64,000 bases of DNA from Molossus alvarezi (lineage: Eukaryota > Chordata > Mammalia > Chiroptera > Molossidae). Each line of letters starts with the position of its first letter. Position 1 is the first letter of the stretch. The notes under the pieces are model-generated. The model was given only the letters and a program-made list of their open reading frames with translations. It did no database searches and was not told where the DNA came from. A program made the position numbers and the translations under genes. This document shows positions 25,301-40,300 of the stretch, in pieces. Location of the stretch: assembly GCA_037176705.1 (NCBI GenBank), contig CM073893.1:18662074-18726073 (forward strand), read 5' to 3'.

Positions 25301-28300
25301 AGACAAAAAAATGAACAAGGAAACAGAGACTCTAAATGATGCACTAGATCAAATGGATTTAATAGATATCTACAGAGAATTACACCCCAAAACTGCAGAA
25401 TTCACATTCTTCTCAAGTGTACATGGGACATTCTCAAAGACAGATCACATGTTAGGACACAAACTAAGCCTCTACAAGGTCAGAAAGACTGAAATCATAT
25501 CAAGCATCTTCTCGGGTCACAATGGCATGGAACTAGAAATCAATTACAATAAAAACACGCAAAACATTCAAACAAATGGAGGCTAAATAGAATGTTATTA
25601 AACAACAAATGGGTTACCAAGGAGCTCAAGGAAGAAATAAAAAAATTCCTGGAAACCAATGAAAATGAACACACAACAACTCAAAATTTATGGGAAGCAG
25701 CAAAAGCCGTCCTGAGAGGGAAGTTCATAGCACTATAGTCCAACTTCAAGAAACAAGAAAAGTTCCTAATTGACTTTCTAACCCTACAACTTAAAGAACT
25801 AGAAATTAAACAAAAAGAAAAACCTAGAGCACAGAGAAGGAAATAAATAGTAAAGGTCAGAGCAGTAATAAAAAACATAAAAACTAAAAAAAAACACTTC
25901 AAGAGATCAATAAAACAAAGAGATGGTTCTTAAAAAGGATAAACAAGATTGATGGATCCTTAGCCAGACTCACCAAGAAACAAAAAGAGAGGAACAAAAT
26001 AAAATCAGAAACGAAAGAGAAGTAACAACTGACATAACAAAAATACAAAGGATCACTAAAAAATACTATGGACAATTATACGCCAACAAATTGGACAATC
26101 TAGGCAAAACAGACAAATTTCTGGAAACACACAGTCTCCAAAATCTGAACCAGGAAGAGACAGAAAACTTGAACAGACCAATAATAACAACCAAGGAAAC
26201 TGAAGATGTAATCAAGAAACTCCCAGTAAACAAAAGCCCAGGCCCAGAAGGCTTCACAAGGGAGTTTTATCGAACATTCAAAGAACTAACACCCATTCTC
26301 CTCAAAGTATTCAAAAAAATCCAAGAAGATAAACTTCCAAACTCATTTTATGAGGCCAGCATAATTCTAATTCCAAAACCAGATAAAGACACTACAAAGA
26401 AAGAAAACTACAGGCCAATATCCCTGATGAACACAGATGCTCAACTCCTTAATAAAATATTAGCAAATCAGATCCAGCAATACATCAAAAAAATTATTCA
26501 CCATGACCAAGTGGGATTCATCTCAGGGATGCAAGGCTGCTACAATATTTGCAAAACAATAAATGTGATAAAACACATAAACAAAATGAAAGATAAAAAC
26601 CATATGATCATATCAATAGACACAAAAAAGCATTCGATATAATACAGCACCAATTTCTGATAAAAACGCTCAGCAATGTGGCAATAGAGGGATCATATCT
26701 TGACATAATAAAGGTTATATATGAAAAATCTATAGCCTACATCATACTCAATGGGCCAAAACTAAAAGCATTTCCCTTAAGAACAGGAATAAGACAGAGA
26801 TGCCCACTTTCACCACTGTTAATTAACACAGTACTGGAAGTATTAGCCACAGCAATTAGACAAGAAGGAAAAATAAAAGGTATCCAGATTGGGCAGGAGG
26901 AAGTGAAAGTGTCATTATTTGCAGATGACATAATATTGTACATAGAAAACCCTAAGGACTCCATCAAAAGTCTACTAGATTTAATAAACAAATTTGGCAG
27001 GTAGCAAAATATAAAATTAACTTCAAGAAATCAATGGCATTCTTATATACCACTAATGAACTCACAGAAAGAGAAATTAAAAAAAAAAATCCCATTTACC
27101 ATTGCAGCAAACAATACTTAGATACCTAGGAATAAACTTAACCAAAAGAGTAAGGGACCAATTCTCAGAAAACTACAGGAATATTTAAAAAAGTGGAAGC
27201 ATATACCTTGTTCGTGGATTAGAAAAATTAACATCATTAAAATGTTCATACTACCCAAAGCAATCTATAGATTGAATGCAATCCCCATTAAAATACCAAC
27301 GACATATTTCACAGAACTAGAATAAATACTGCAAAAGTTCATTTGGAACCAAAGAAGACCCTGAATAGCAACAGCAATATTGAAAAAGAAGAACTAAAGT
27401 AAGAGGGATCACAATACGAAATATCAGGTTATACTAAAAAGCCACTGTAATCAAAACAGCCTGGTAATGGCACAAAAACAGGCATCTAGATCAATGGAAC
27501 AGAACACAGAACCCGGAAATAGACTCAAGACGTTATGCTCAATTAATATTTGACAAAGGTGGCAAGAGCATACAATGGAGTAAAGACAGCCTATTTAATA
27601 AATGGTGTTAGACAGCTACATGCAAAAAAAATGAAGCTAGACCACCAACTTACACCATACACAAAAATAAACTCAAATGGATAAAAGACTTAAATATAAC
27701 TTAACAAAATTTCAGACATCACATGCAGCAGAATTTTCACTGATATAATGCCTAAGGCAAGAGAAACAAAGAAAAAAATTAATACATGGGACTACATAAA
27801 ACTAAAAAGCTTCTGCACAGCAAAAGAAACAACCATCAAAATGGAAAGGGAACCCACTATATGGGAGAGCATAACTGCCAATGATACATCAGATAAGGCG
27901 CTAGTTTCCAAAATATATAGTGTACTCATACAACTCAACAAAAGGAAGACAAAGGGTTCAAATAAAAAATGGGCAGAGGACCTAGATAGACACCTCTCCA
28001 GACAGGACATACAAATGGACAAGATATATATAAAAAAATGCTCACTGTCACTAACCATCTGAGAGATGCAAATTAAAATGACTATGAGGTATCACCTCAT
28101 ACCTGCCAGAATGGTTGCCATCAACAAATCATCAAACAACAAGTGCTGGCCAGGGTATGGAGAAAAGGGGACTCTAGTACACTGCTGGTGGGAATGCAGA
28201 CTGGTGCAGCCACTATGGAAAACAATATGGTGTTTCCTCAAAAAATTAAAAATGAACTGCCATTTGACCCAGTGATTACACTTCTGGGAATATACTCTAA

Positions 28301-31300
28301 GAAGACTGAAACACCAATCAGAAAGAATATAAGTACCCATATGTTCCTAGTAGCACTATTTACAATTGCTAAGATCTGGAGACGGCACAAGTGTCCATCA
28401 ATACGTGAGTGCATAAAAAAGCTGTGGTACATATACACAGTGGATTACTATACAGCTGTAAGAAAGAAAGATCTCCTATCCTTTGAGATGACATGGAGGA
28501 TTCTAGAGAGTATTATGGTAAGCATAAGCCAATCAGAGAAAGACAAATATCACATGATCTCACTCATTTGTGGAATATAATGAACAATACAAGCTGAAGA
28601 ACAAAATAGATCCAGAGACACAGAAGTAGGGTACAGATTGACAAATCTTAGAAGAAAGAGGTGTGGGGGAGGGAAGAAATAAACTATAGAACTTATATGC
28701 ATGTATGTGCAACCAATGGACATAGACAACAATGTTAGGAGTGGGTGGGAGGGAGGGATCAGGAGGAGGGTGTCAATGGGTGAAAAAGTAGAAACATCTG
28801 TAACAAAAATAAGTTAATAAAAATTGCAAAAAATAAAAATAAAATGTTTAAGCAGAATTAAGACTGCTCAATATTACAGTTTTATTTATTAAGGCCACCT
28901 GAATTTAAGATTGGTCAAAAAAATATAACTTTGTTTTCAATTACAATTAGAAATATGACTTAATCAATTTAGAAAGAGTAATTTAAGGTAAATATACTTC
29001 TCAATAATTCTATTAAGTACTACAAAATGGTAGGTGAGCCGTGACTCGTGTTGCTCAGTGGTTAGAGTGTAGCCCTGAGGATCAAAACCTTGTAGGTTTG
29101 ATCCCTGGCTCTGGTCAAGGTAGTGCAGGATGCAACCAATTGAAGTGTCTCTCTCATATGGATGTTTCTCTCTCTCTCCTCCCTTCTTTCCATTCTACTG
29201 TCTCTAAAAATCTATAGAAAAAATATCCTCAGATGAAGATTAAAAAAAAAAAAAAAAGGTCGAGCCCAGCTGGTGTGGCTCCGTGGTTGAGCATCGACCC
29301 ATGTAACAAGAGGTCGATGGTTTGATTCCCGGTCAGAGCACTTGCCCATATTGCGGGCCTGATCTCCAGTTGGGGGCATGCAGGAGGCAGCAAACTAATG
29401 TTCTGTCTCATCGATGTTTCTCTGTCTCTCTCTCTCCCCCTTCCTCTCTCTCTAAAATCAATAAAGCAAAAAAAAAAAAGGTGGATCATACAAGGATATT
29501 TTCTTTGTTAAATTTCAAGAGAAACTGAAAACATAATAATCACTAATGATTATTACTATACACAATAAATACAATGGAAATAATAAAGATGAGAAGTATT
29601 ATAGTAATTCCTATGAATCTTTGTTCTGAACAATAAGCTAGCCAATGGCTAAATATCTCAGAACTGAGACAAAACCTTAGATAAAACACAAAGCACATCA
29701 TAAACAAGAATCTAAATATCTGCAATGAAAATTTACCTTACTTAAATGCTTCAAAGAGAAAAAAAAACCCTCGCTTTTTACCATGTGAATTTAGGGAGAC
29801 TTACTCTTTGTATCACTTAGATGAGGATATAAACAGTATCTTAAACTATTCTAATTGTTTAAGAAAGTAAATACAAATCAATGGAAATTACAATACCTCC
29901 CAATTCACTTGTGCGCATGTTGCAGATCTGCATGTCACTTGAGGGGGTTTGCATTGATCTGGTGGTCCAGGGGCTGTAGTAATATCACATTTTTCTGAAA
30001 ATGGTCCAAACTAGAAAAATAAATGTAAGCAGCATTTCCATTTTTAACCTACTGAGTGCATAGCTCTCCATAAAAATTCACAGATAATTTAGTGCATAAT
30101 TCTTGTCCTTCAAGACTAATTGGTCATGGAAGTGAATATATGGGGTATTTTCAAGTTTTATTTATTATACTTTCTTTTCCTGTCCCTGATTCCTTCATGA
30201 ACTGTATTTGTAAGAAGGGCACAGCATTAGAAAATTAGGTAGGTGGAATCAGTCAGAAAAAATTATGTGAGGAGTGAAGAAATGGATACCAATTAAAAGC
30301 GTGAGAGATGGTAGGCATAAATTCTATCTTAAAATTTACAATAACTGTATAAGGGTCTAAAAAGTATATTCTTTGAAAATATAGAAAGCAGGTATTTACT
30401 TAAGATGATTTAGACAAATTATTTCAAATCAAAAAATACAGATTAAAGATACTAGTATAAAGGCTGTAATCCCAATGTACTGCAGCCCTGTAGGGTTGAC
30501 AAGATAATGACTAATGTACAAATTGCCAATAGAATATATAAATTTGACATGTAAGAAATTTAAAAATAAGGTTACAGATATAAATGCTGAACTCAGTTGG
30601 AGAACATAAAATATAGTACAGTTCACTAAAACCCTAAATAAAGGGGAAGAAAGAAGAAGCTTAGTTTAATTTTGTGAAATTTCAATTACAGAATAGTTCA
30701 AAGAAATTATTCAAAGTGTTACTCAACTGAGGTAAGAAATCACTGCTTTGACCTTAGAGAACCTGCTTTAATGCAGAGAGATGAGAGGATGTCATAGTTG
30801 AGTGGAGTCTAGCAAACCTAAGCCTGAGGCTTATGTCTACCATTTCTTAGTTTCTGTGAATGGGCACGATATTTAATTTCTCTGAACCTATTTTGTCCAT
30901 TTTATGAACTTGTACAGATATTTAGACAATATTTTTAAAAATCCACACAAAACCAGAAATGCTAAAAACGTAAAGTTCTTTTCCTTAGGCAAAAAAAAAA
31001 AAAAAAAAATTCACAATTAGTTGCTAATGGAAAATAACTGCTGCATATAGCAGTCTCAAAAAACAAATATTTCACCTTATCTTATTTCTACTCTTAAATT
31101 TACTAATAAGGAAACCCTATTAGCACTACCTGAAAGGTAAATTTTAGCCCAGTTCAAGTCTAAAGTGTCACAAATTTTAAATGGGATTTGAAAATACAGA
31201 GGTTCTAGAATAATTAAGTAATGGTATGTACTGGCCTCAGTATAGGCTTAAAATTGTAAATTGTGAAATATGGAGTCACAAACAAGGGGTTTAATTATAT

Positions 31301-34300
31301 ATATGTTACATGAACCAACACTGTGATTATTAATTCAGTCATCACGGTCTTCCTACCCCCATTTTGTTAGCTGCGTGCAGTCTGAAGCTATACGTCTTTC
31401 CAGGAAGAAGGTTGCTCACTGTACATTCAACTTCAGAACCTTGGTAAACTTCTCTGGGTTCATCTTTTTCTACAGGAGACATTTCCACACTATAGCAGGA
31501 AATGGGAGATCCACCATCAACCGGTGGGGGTCCTAAAGGTGGAAAGATTTGTGCAACTTAACGAGAGGAATATATTTAGTATTAACTTAATTATAATTTA
31601 TTACCAAAATGAAAATTACCCCATCGTAATTGTATTTCTTTTGCTTTGGGTCTACCCTGTAATCTGGGAGGGAGGCATGGGCCAGGAGGCACAGCTGGAG
31701 TCTGCACAAGTAAAGTTTCAGATACCTGCCAAAACAAAAGCAAAAACAAAACAAAAATGCTCCAAACTAAATAGTCAGATTGCTTTTGTTAAAGAAAAAT
31801 AACACAAACATAAAGATTATACCAAATTTGAAACTGTACTTGACTATCAACTGAAAATAAAGTTTTAAATAAAATCAAAACTAATAAAAGCAAGTCATTA
31901 AAACTCAAATTTATATAGACAAATAAAGACACTACGAATACCATATACAAAGTTACAAAAAAAATAAAAAAATAAAAACTCTTCCTTTTCTTCTTTCCAT
32001 AAACAAAAAAACAAAAAAACAAAACCCCATACCTAATGGACATTATTTTTGATCCTGTCCAAATGGATCCACAAATCTCTTATAAGGAAGGATTTTTTAA
32101 CATTCTGTAAATAGTATGTGCCATGTTTTCAGGAGGTTTAGACTATTTTGGCTACTTTAATGTATACTGTATTTTTAACCTATTTAATTCATTTATTTCC
32201 AAAAGCTCTTTTCTTCTTTCCACCTAAAAATAATTTTAAAATCAGGTAAGTTTTTCCAAGTATTTGTCATCTTTCCAGGTGTTTGGTATTACTGTTAACT
32301 TCTATGCTATTTTTTTTAAAAAAGTCTTTTAGTTTTAAAAGACATTTTCTTAAAAACATTGACACAAACCCAGTGGCATGCAGGAGGCGGCCAATTGATA
32401 TTCTCTCTCATCAATGTTTCTATCTCTCCCTCTCTCCTTCCCTCTTTCTCTCAAATCAATAAAGAAAAAATATTTTAAAAAACTAGCCTTTTTTTGGGGG
32501 GGGGGGGAGGAGGTAGTGGTTACTTTTTCTTTTTTTTTTAATCCAGGAAGATTTTCTTATTAGATAAAATGAAGGAATTAGATCCCAAGCCTGTTGGGCA
32601 GGACTTGCACTCAGTTTCAGAATACTTGCATTTTCAACAATTCATGTTTTAAAAGCATTTTTATTGCATTAAATTACATTTGAAAAATAATAACAATTAT
32701 GAATGCTCCAAGAAACTATTCTTAGTTAAATTCCTTAAAAAGAAAAAAAATCACTCCCATTCAAAAACATACTTCTCCAGCCCTGGCCAGAGTGGCTAAA
32801 TTGGGTGAGCGTCATCCCATGCACAAGAAAGCTGTGGGTTTGATTCCCAGTCAGGGCACAAACTTAGGTTGTGGGTTTGATCGCTAGTCCAGGCACATAT
32901 GGGAGGCAACTGAGCAATGTATCTCTCTCACATTGATCAATTAAACAAACAAACAAATAAAAAAACCATACTTCTCCAGAACATTACATATGTCTCATAT
33001 ATAGTCAATAGCACATTTTAAGTTCATTTGGTTATTGGGTCTCTAGTAACAAAAATAAGTACCAACTTTTCTGAAATAAGTATTCTAATATTTACTTAGT
33101 AAATATTAAGTAGTAAATGACATTTTATGGTTTGTCCTGATACACATAATTTATGGAGCAGTAAATGAGTTTACAGTTATTTTATTTCTATTTTTTAGGT
33201 ATGGCTATTGAGCAACATACTAAAATATATCTTTAAAAAATTTTCTGCAACATTTTCATATATTTGTTTTTCCAAAGCTACACAACAAACAGAAAGTAGA
33301 CATTCACTGAATACAGACTATGCACTAAGTACTATTATTAGAATATTCTGGTCACTGTAAATACTAATCACCTGGGTCACAGAAATTACTTTTATACATG
33401 TGTAAATATATTTTAATATTTGAAGTGGCATCTGGTCATCTCATCTTATTTGACCAAACTTGAAAAAAAAATCTCTATATAAATAAGTATTACCGCACTC
33501 TGTCCTCCATCACTGATGCAGTAAACTCGTAAACGATAGAAACAGCCTGGGCTCAGTCGATCACAAAGATGTTCCCTAGTAGCTCCACTGTATATCATAT
33601 CCCATTTGTTTCCTGTAAGGTGAAGAATTATGTTCAATCAGCTCCAAGGTAATGTTTAACATTTTGGTATCATGGACACGGCAGGTATCCTAGCTTCACT
33701 AAATAAGTGTTTATGTAATTTGTCAGAAACAATTTAAGCTTGTTTAGAGTTTCCTGGAAATGATTTAATTTTCTTTATGTGTGTAGCTTCCTAGACAAAT
33801 TTTGCATGGCTTTGTTGAAGGGAAATATCTCTGTAACTCTGTACAGACTTTGGCTTAGATTGATAATTTGCTTTTAATTAAGCATTTAAAATGTGTTTAC
33901 TGGTCCAGTAATAACATTATAACACACAAAGAGTAGAAAGAACCACCCAATACCACAGGAAGTTTAGTCTTAATTAAAAGACATCCTTATTTTTTTGTAG
34001 GCAATAGGTCATTTCAAAAAATAAAGGCTGTTAAATGTGTCATTCAAGAATAAAGTTCACTAGGCATAAAATTCATTACTAAAACTAGTATAATGGCCCT
34101 GGCTGGTGTTTCTCAGTGGTTAGAGCGTTGGCCTGTACACTGAAGGGTTTCAGGTTCAATTACAGGTTAAGGGCATGTATCTGTGTTGCAGGTTTGATCC
34201 CCAGTGCCTGGGTAGAAGGCAAACCAATTGATGTGTCTCTCTCACATGGATGTCCCCCACCCCAACCTTCTACTCTCTCTAAAAAACAATAGAAAAAAAG

Positions 34301-37300
34301 ATCCTCGGGTAAGAACAGCAACAAAAAGAACTAGTATAATGTAAATTAAGATAAATTTTCTCTGATACATCTGGGTATAAGTCTAAACTAATTTTAGAAG
34401 AGTTTAGGTATACTGGACCTAAGCAATGCAAAAAAAACACAAAACATATATATATATATATATTTATATATGTGAAAATGTAAATGTGATAATATTAGGG
34501 TATAGCAGTCTTACATTTGATCTGCTATATTTCTGGAGATTACAACTTACAGTGGGTTGTAACAGGCAAAATCCTAACTGCTACAAACAAAGGAAAAAAA
34601 AATCAAGAGGAAAGAAAAGAGATAATATAAAATGTGAAGTCATGGGGGGCGGGAAGAGATAAACCACAGAACTTATATGCATGTATGCATGACCAATGGC
34701 CATGGACAACTAAGCCGGGGACGGGGCGAGGGTGGGGTGGGGAGGGGGGTGCCAATGGGGTAAAAAAGGTGAAATATCTGTAACAAAAAAATAAATAAAA
34801 AATTAAAAAACAAAAAAAAGTGAAGTCATGAAAAACAGAAGCAGACTGACTGGTATAATTCTATTATTTTTTAATAGTTTATCTTACCATTAGAACCTTC
34901 TGCCATCTCCACTACATATTTACTGATGGCTGCCCCTCCATTGTCTTTTGGTGGGTCTATCCAAAGAAACAAAAGTGGTATTAGGCAAAGTGCATGCAGT
35001 TTAAAATGACAGAAAATCCTAATAAACATAATACCAAATCTAGGATTGCTTAAAAAAAAAAATCACCTGCAATTCTTTTTTTATTAGTATCAGCATCTCA
35101 TTAATCTACTGTTTTTGCATTAAGTAGTATATAAGCACATGCTCAATAAATGTTTGTTTTAAATGAGTAATTTTTATTTCTCCTGAGAGCCAGGATGACC
35201 AGGCGACATTAATTACAAGTTCAGCAATCTTTGATTTCACACAGTGGTGCCCCTGCTAATAGTCCTACAGTGGATTCCAGGTTCTTCCTGTATCAAATCT
35301 GAACTTAGTATGTGTGAATACATAGCTGTCTATAAAAAACACCCTCAAACAACGACTCTCACATTTCCTATTAAACTTGCTCGGGCTAACATATTTACTT
35401 AAGTATCTTTAAAATTATCTTAATATTCAAATCATTTTAACCAAATATAAAAATAACGATGTACAAATATGCATAAAATCTTACCCCAAGTTACTTTAAA
35501 ACTGTGTGAATGTATCTTTCCTTTAACCGAAGGCTTTACAGGTACTCCTGGTTTATCAGGGCATGTAGTGAATTCTACTATTTCACTTGGATTACTTTTA
35601 CCTTCTGAGTTGTAAGCAATAACCTATGATGAGAACACAAAAACATTAAATAATTAATGTTTAACACCAAATGATATTGGCTTAATGAACAAAGTAATGA
35701 AAGACAGACAGGCTCAATCAAATGATAAAGTTTTCACACTGTGATAATGCCATCAGGCTTATTTATGTGAAAATTGATGGTCTTTTATAGGACTCAGCAT
35801 ATATGAAGAGTTTTCGGTCCAGGGAATACAAGTTTAAGTCTAACATTCTGATACTAAACAAGAGTCATCACGGGAAGAAGATATAACCTGATGATACTTG
35901 AGGAGCATTAGGCTTGTTTTACTTATTCTTTCCATATTCTTCAAGGGTTTAACAAGATGTCCACAAATTCTTTAAATATCTTTTCCTCAAAAGACAAAGG
36001 CTACTTCCTCTTCCTTTTGAATTGTCCTTAATGGCTTACTTCTAACAAATCAAATGTAGAAAACATGATGGTGTGTGTAGTTTCCTTATGGAGCAGCTTA
36101 TGTGTTGAAGAACTGGGAGGAACTGAAGGCTCCTGGCAACAACCACTTGAGTGAACTTGGAAGCAAGTCTTCCAGCCCCAGTCAAACCTTCAGATAACTG
36201 CAACCCCAGCTCACATCCTGACAGCAATCTCATAGGGACCCTGTATCAGAAACACCCAGCGAAGCTGGTCCTAAATTCCTGACTCACAGAAACTGTGAAA
36301 TAATAAGTGTTCATTTTTTCAAGTTACTAAGTTGTACAGCAATAGATAGATATAACTCATATCTAGGTATTATTATATTTGACTTTAGCAATTTAATTAT
36401 ACTTATATTTTGATCTATCTCTTCTACTGAACTTAAAGCTCTCAAGTCCAGTATCAAACTGGATATGATTTTCTTTTCCAAATGTGCTCCATCTCTGTTC
36501 TTCCCCATTAGTTAAATGTACTACCATCTATCTACTTAAGTCAAAAATCTAGGAGAATCTTTGATTCTTCCTTCCCTAAACCTACATATCAAATCTATAG
36601 TAGTTCCCTCCCCCTATTCTGTAATTTCACTTTCCAAAGTTTCAGTGACCTGTGGTCAACTGCAGTCTGAAAATATTAAATGGAAAATTCCAGAAATAAA
36701 CAATTCCTAAGTTTTAAGTTGTGCACTGTTGTGAGTAGCATGATGAAATCTTGTGCTGTTCTGTTGCAGCCTCCCCAGGACATGAATTATCCCTTTGTCC
36801 AGTGCATCCACAATGCATATATTGCCCACCTGTTCAGTCACTTAGTAGCCCTCTTGGTTACTGGGGCGGGGAAGAGAGAGAGAGGAGAGAGGGAAGGAGA
36901 GAGGGATGGGGGAAAGAGGGAGAGAGACCACACATGCCTAATAGCACATTTATATAACTTTTATTACAGTATATTAACATTGTTCTATTTTATTATTGTT
37001 GTTGTTAATCACTTACTGTGCCTAATTTATAAGTTAAACTTCATCATAGGTATGTATAGGAAAAAACAAAATACATATAGGGTTTAGTACTATATGCAGT
37101 TTCAGGTATTCACTGGGGGGGGGGGTGGTCTTGGAATGTATCTCCCACAGATAAGGGTGGGGGGACTACTGTATCAATAAATACTGTCAACTCTATCTCT
37201 ACTTCTGTTTTCTACTACTACCACCACCTTAGTCAATGCCTCCTTTATCCTATCTTTTCTGAATGACTACAGTATATCACTAACTAGTTTCCCAGCTTCC

Positions 37301-40300
37301 ATTCCTTCTCTCAACCTCATCATCTATTTTCTATACTTCAGCCAGTGGGACTTTATCACTTCTCAGTTTAGAACCCATTATGGCTTCTCATCTTAGAGAA
37401 AAAAATCTAGATTCCTTATCACGGCCTATGAGATTTCATCCAACTAACTCCACGTTAGGGTCTTTGTACTAGCAATTATTTCCCTTGCCTGGAATGTTCT
37501 TTCAGATTTCAACATGTTACCTCCTTCTTGCTATTCATATATGTTTAAATGTCATTTCTGAGAAGACTTCCTTGACTATCCAAGTAATTGTCATATCACC
37601 CTATTTTAGTAAAATTATCACGATCTGATATTTGTTTGCTTGTTAATCGTCTATTCCCTCCACTAGAATATTAGCTATTTTGGCCACTGTTGTACTCCTA
37701 GTTTTTAGAACAGTGCTCATCATAGAGTAGATGCTCAATAATCACTGAATGACTCATAGATAGGGACCACTATGATATGCCATAACACTACAGAAGAGGA
37801 TCTAAATAAATCTGATACCCCAAATAACTCATGCAGCCCATGAGAACTCAGCAAAACTTTATCTAATAGTTCAATTTTCCTCAGGCTTCCTCAATCTTCC
37901 CACATAGCATTCAGATGGATTTTCAGGATGTTGCTTCACTCTGCTGCTATACAAATTAGACTACAAAGGAGATCAAAACACTTTCCAATATTGTACAGAG
38001 TGTCTACTAAAACCTAATAACTAGAGAAAACTTTAAAAATAAGAATAGGCCCTGGATGGTGTGACTCAGTTGGATAGAGTGTCATCCTGTACAGGCAAAG
38101 GTGGCATGTTCAATCCCTGATCAGGGTACATACATACCCAGGCTGTGGGTGTGTGGGGAAGGCAAACTGGTCAATGTTTTACTCCCCCCCCCCCCTTTCC
38201 TATCTCTCTCTAAAATCAATCAGAACATATCCTCGAGTGAGGATTAAAAAAAGAACAGTTTCCCTAAAAAAAACAATAAAGATTCAATAATTATGTTTTT
38301 AGCCCTGGCCGGTTTGGCTCAGCGGTTGGAACGTTGGCCTGCAGTACAGAGAGACCCAGGTTCGGTTCCCGCTAAGGGCACGTACCTCGGTTGCAGTTTG
38401 TCCCCGGCCCTGGTTGGTTGTGCGGGTGGCAGCCACTCGATGTGTCCCTTTCACGTTGATGTTTCTCTCTCTCTCTCTCTCTCTACCTCTCTCTCCCTCC
38501 CACTCTATCTGAACAAAAAATGTCCTCGGGTAAGGATAAAAAAAACAAAAAACAAAAAATAATTATGTTTTTAAAGCTATATAATATTTCAGCATTGGCT
38601 CCTTTTACTTCAGTTAGCCATAAAGGTATAAAGCTACAAGGTTATCTTCCCTCATCCCAATTTTACAAAAAATCAAAACATTCATTTAATGCCCACCACA
38701 AAGGGAGGCACGGCGCTAGAAATTCTAGGTGTGGTGCACTCCTTACTTTTATTAGATTCGTTATGCAAACGACAGGCAATATGCGCATCAAAAGAATTAG
38801 GCAAGAGAGGAAAGAATACTATGGTTTAAAATGGTCCAGAAATACTTTGCAAAGGCCCATGGAAGTGATATAGGGTCTTCAGGGGCAACAGCAGTGAAAG
38901 GGGAAGCTTGGGTAAGAGAGAGAACAGAAAACCCTGAGTATGAGAACAGAAGTGAACAGTTAATAGAGAGCTCTGCTCAGGAAAAAATGAGTAATCAATC
39001 TGGTAAGGTAGCCTGTTCACATAAGGAATGAAATGCAGTATCTTTAAAAAACTGAATTGGTCTGAATAAAAAGAACTTATGTCAAACTAAAGAAATTGTT
39101 TTTTCAGAGAGAAAGCTGTTTCAGAAAGGTTAAGTTAGGTATAAAATAGGACTTGGATTAGAAGGTAGGAGAATAGTCTGAGAGCAATGCAGAACAGGTT
39201 TGGAGATACAGTATTCTTCAGGACAGAAATGACAGCAGAGGAGAAAGGAAGGCAGTCAAGATGAGAAAAAGGAAGGAAACATGACTATGTACTGTCATAG
39301 ATGCTGACATATAAGTGAATTTCAAGGATGAAAGATAAGAGAAGTTAATAGATCCAGATACTGTTTTGATTTCTCCCCATTGATGAAAAGACCTCAAAAA
39401 ACAGGTAACAAGTTGAAATGAAAGTATCTAAAGGCTCTCAGCCCTTTAACGGTAAGAAGCCTTGTTACTTAAAAAGTCATTTTTCAGGAATTTCAGGAAA
39501 CAAGTCATCAGCTTTTTAGTGGCTCAGAATCACAGGGACTGGCCACTAGCTTCTGAAGCCTTTAATTCTTCCTTCTTCTTAATATGTGGACACCAGGTCT
39601 CGGCCCAGCTTCCAGTGAATCATTTGATGAAATTAGCCTTATTTGCTTTATTTTACTATATGATTTTAAGAAATGACTGCTTTCTTATGCTTTAAATTTT
39701 TGTTTTATCCTTTAAATTCTTTCATTGTTCCAATTTTGTTTTAGTATTTAAGTGTCCTAGGATTGCCCTTAGTGTCAAATCTAGAACTCTGGCATTTGGA
39801 AAACTTGGTCATACTAGAATTTTATTTTATGTAATTCATATCCTTATTATTTTTAAAAACAATAACATACTATTTAGTCATTACTTCCTTACTATATTCT
39901 TACTGCTTTTGCTTAGATTTCTAATATTTCTTTAGAGTGTTAAGATTTTATTTCAATGTTTCCTTGAAAGGGTAGTCTGCAATGTCAAGCTAGAAAAGGA
40001 AGACAGACATAGCAGTAAGATTTAATGATTTAAAATCCTCTCAGCTGGTACCCAGTACATGATAGATTCAAAATAAATATCTGGGCTTCTAGACAATTTT
40101 ATACATTTCTCTTCATCATTTTCTCTTTCCTATATATATTTTTTCTCTCTCAAATTTCAGTAAGCATCAGGATCATTTGAAGGGCTTGCTAAGACACAGA
40201 TTGCTAGGCTTTAACCCCTGAATTTCCAACAGAATAAATCTAGGGTGGGGCCAGTGAATGAACATTTCTAACAATTCCCAGGTGATGCTGATAGAATGTT

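Larger units (their letters stand above)
22815..28843 (+). mobile_element. L1 retrotransposon, full length, with 13-bp target duplication
   Basis: A complete plus-strand L1 of 6.0 kb, including one nested SINE, antisense to FNDC3A between exons P and O. The target duplication atgtttaagcaga is perfect at 22802-22814 and 28844-28856. The 5' UTR runs to 23668, ORF1 starts at 23669, ORF2 starts at about 24592, and the 3' end is an A-rich tail. Both ORFs carry stops and frameshifts, so it is dead, though the preserved duplication suggests moderate age. Confidence 0.93.
22471..29896 (-). other. FNDC3A intron between exons P and O
   Basis: Expanded by a SINE (22576-22780), the L1 at 22815-28843 and two tandem SINEs (29037-29479). 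Without these, the intron would be about 1 kb. 28857-29036 and 29480-29896 show nothing. Confidence 0.85.
31726..33493 (-). other. FNDC3A intron between exons M and L
   Basis: Holds a 5'-truncated SINE (32378-32476), a G-run near 32500, and a complete SINE with target duplication (32781-32966). 31726-32370 and 32980-33493 are plain AT-rich intron. Confidence 0.85.
33613..34887 (-). other. FNDC3A intron between exons L and K
   Basis: Holds a SINE (34096-34328), a TA microsatellite and a 175-bp L1 3' end (34645-34819). 33613-34082 shows nothing. Confidence 0.85.

Noticed and set aside
38293..38562. Open frame reading [20 protein letters not shown]
   Set aside because: It is a translated VES SINE. 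The same peptide appears from other SINE copies in the window.
38590..39060. Possible processed pseudogene (117- and 66-codon frames)
   Set aside because: No recognisable protein, poly(A) tail or flanking duplication.
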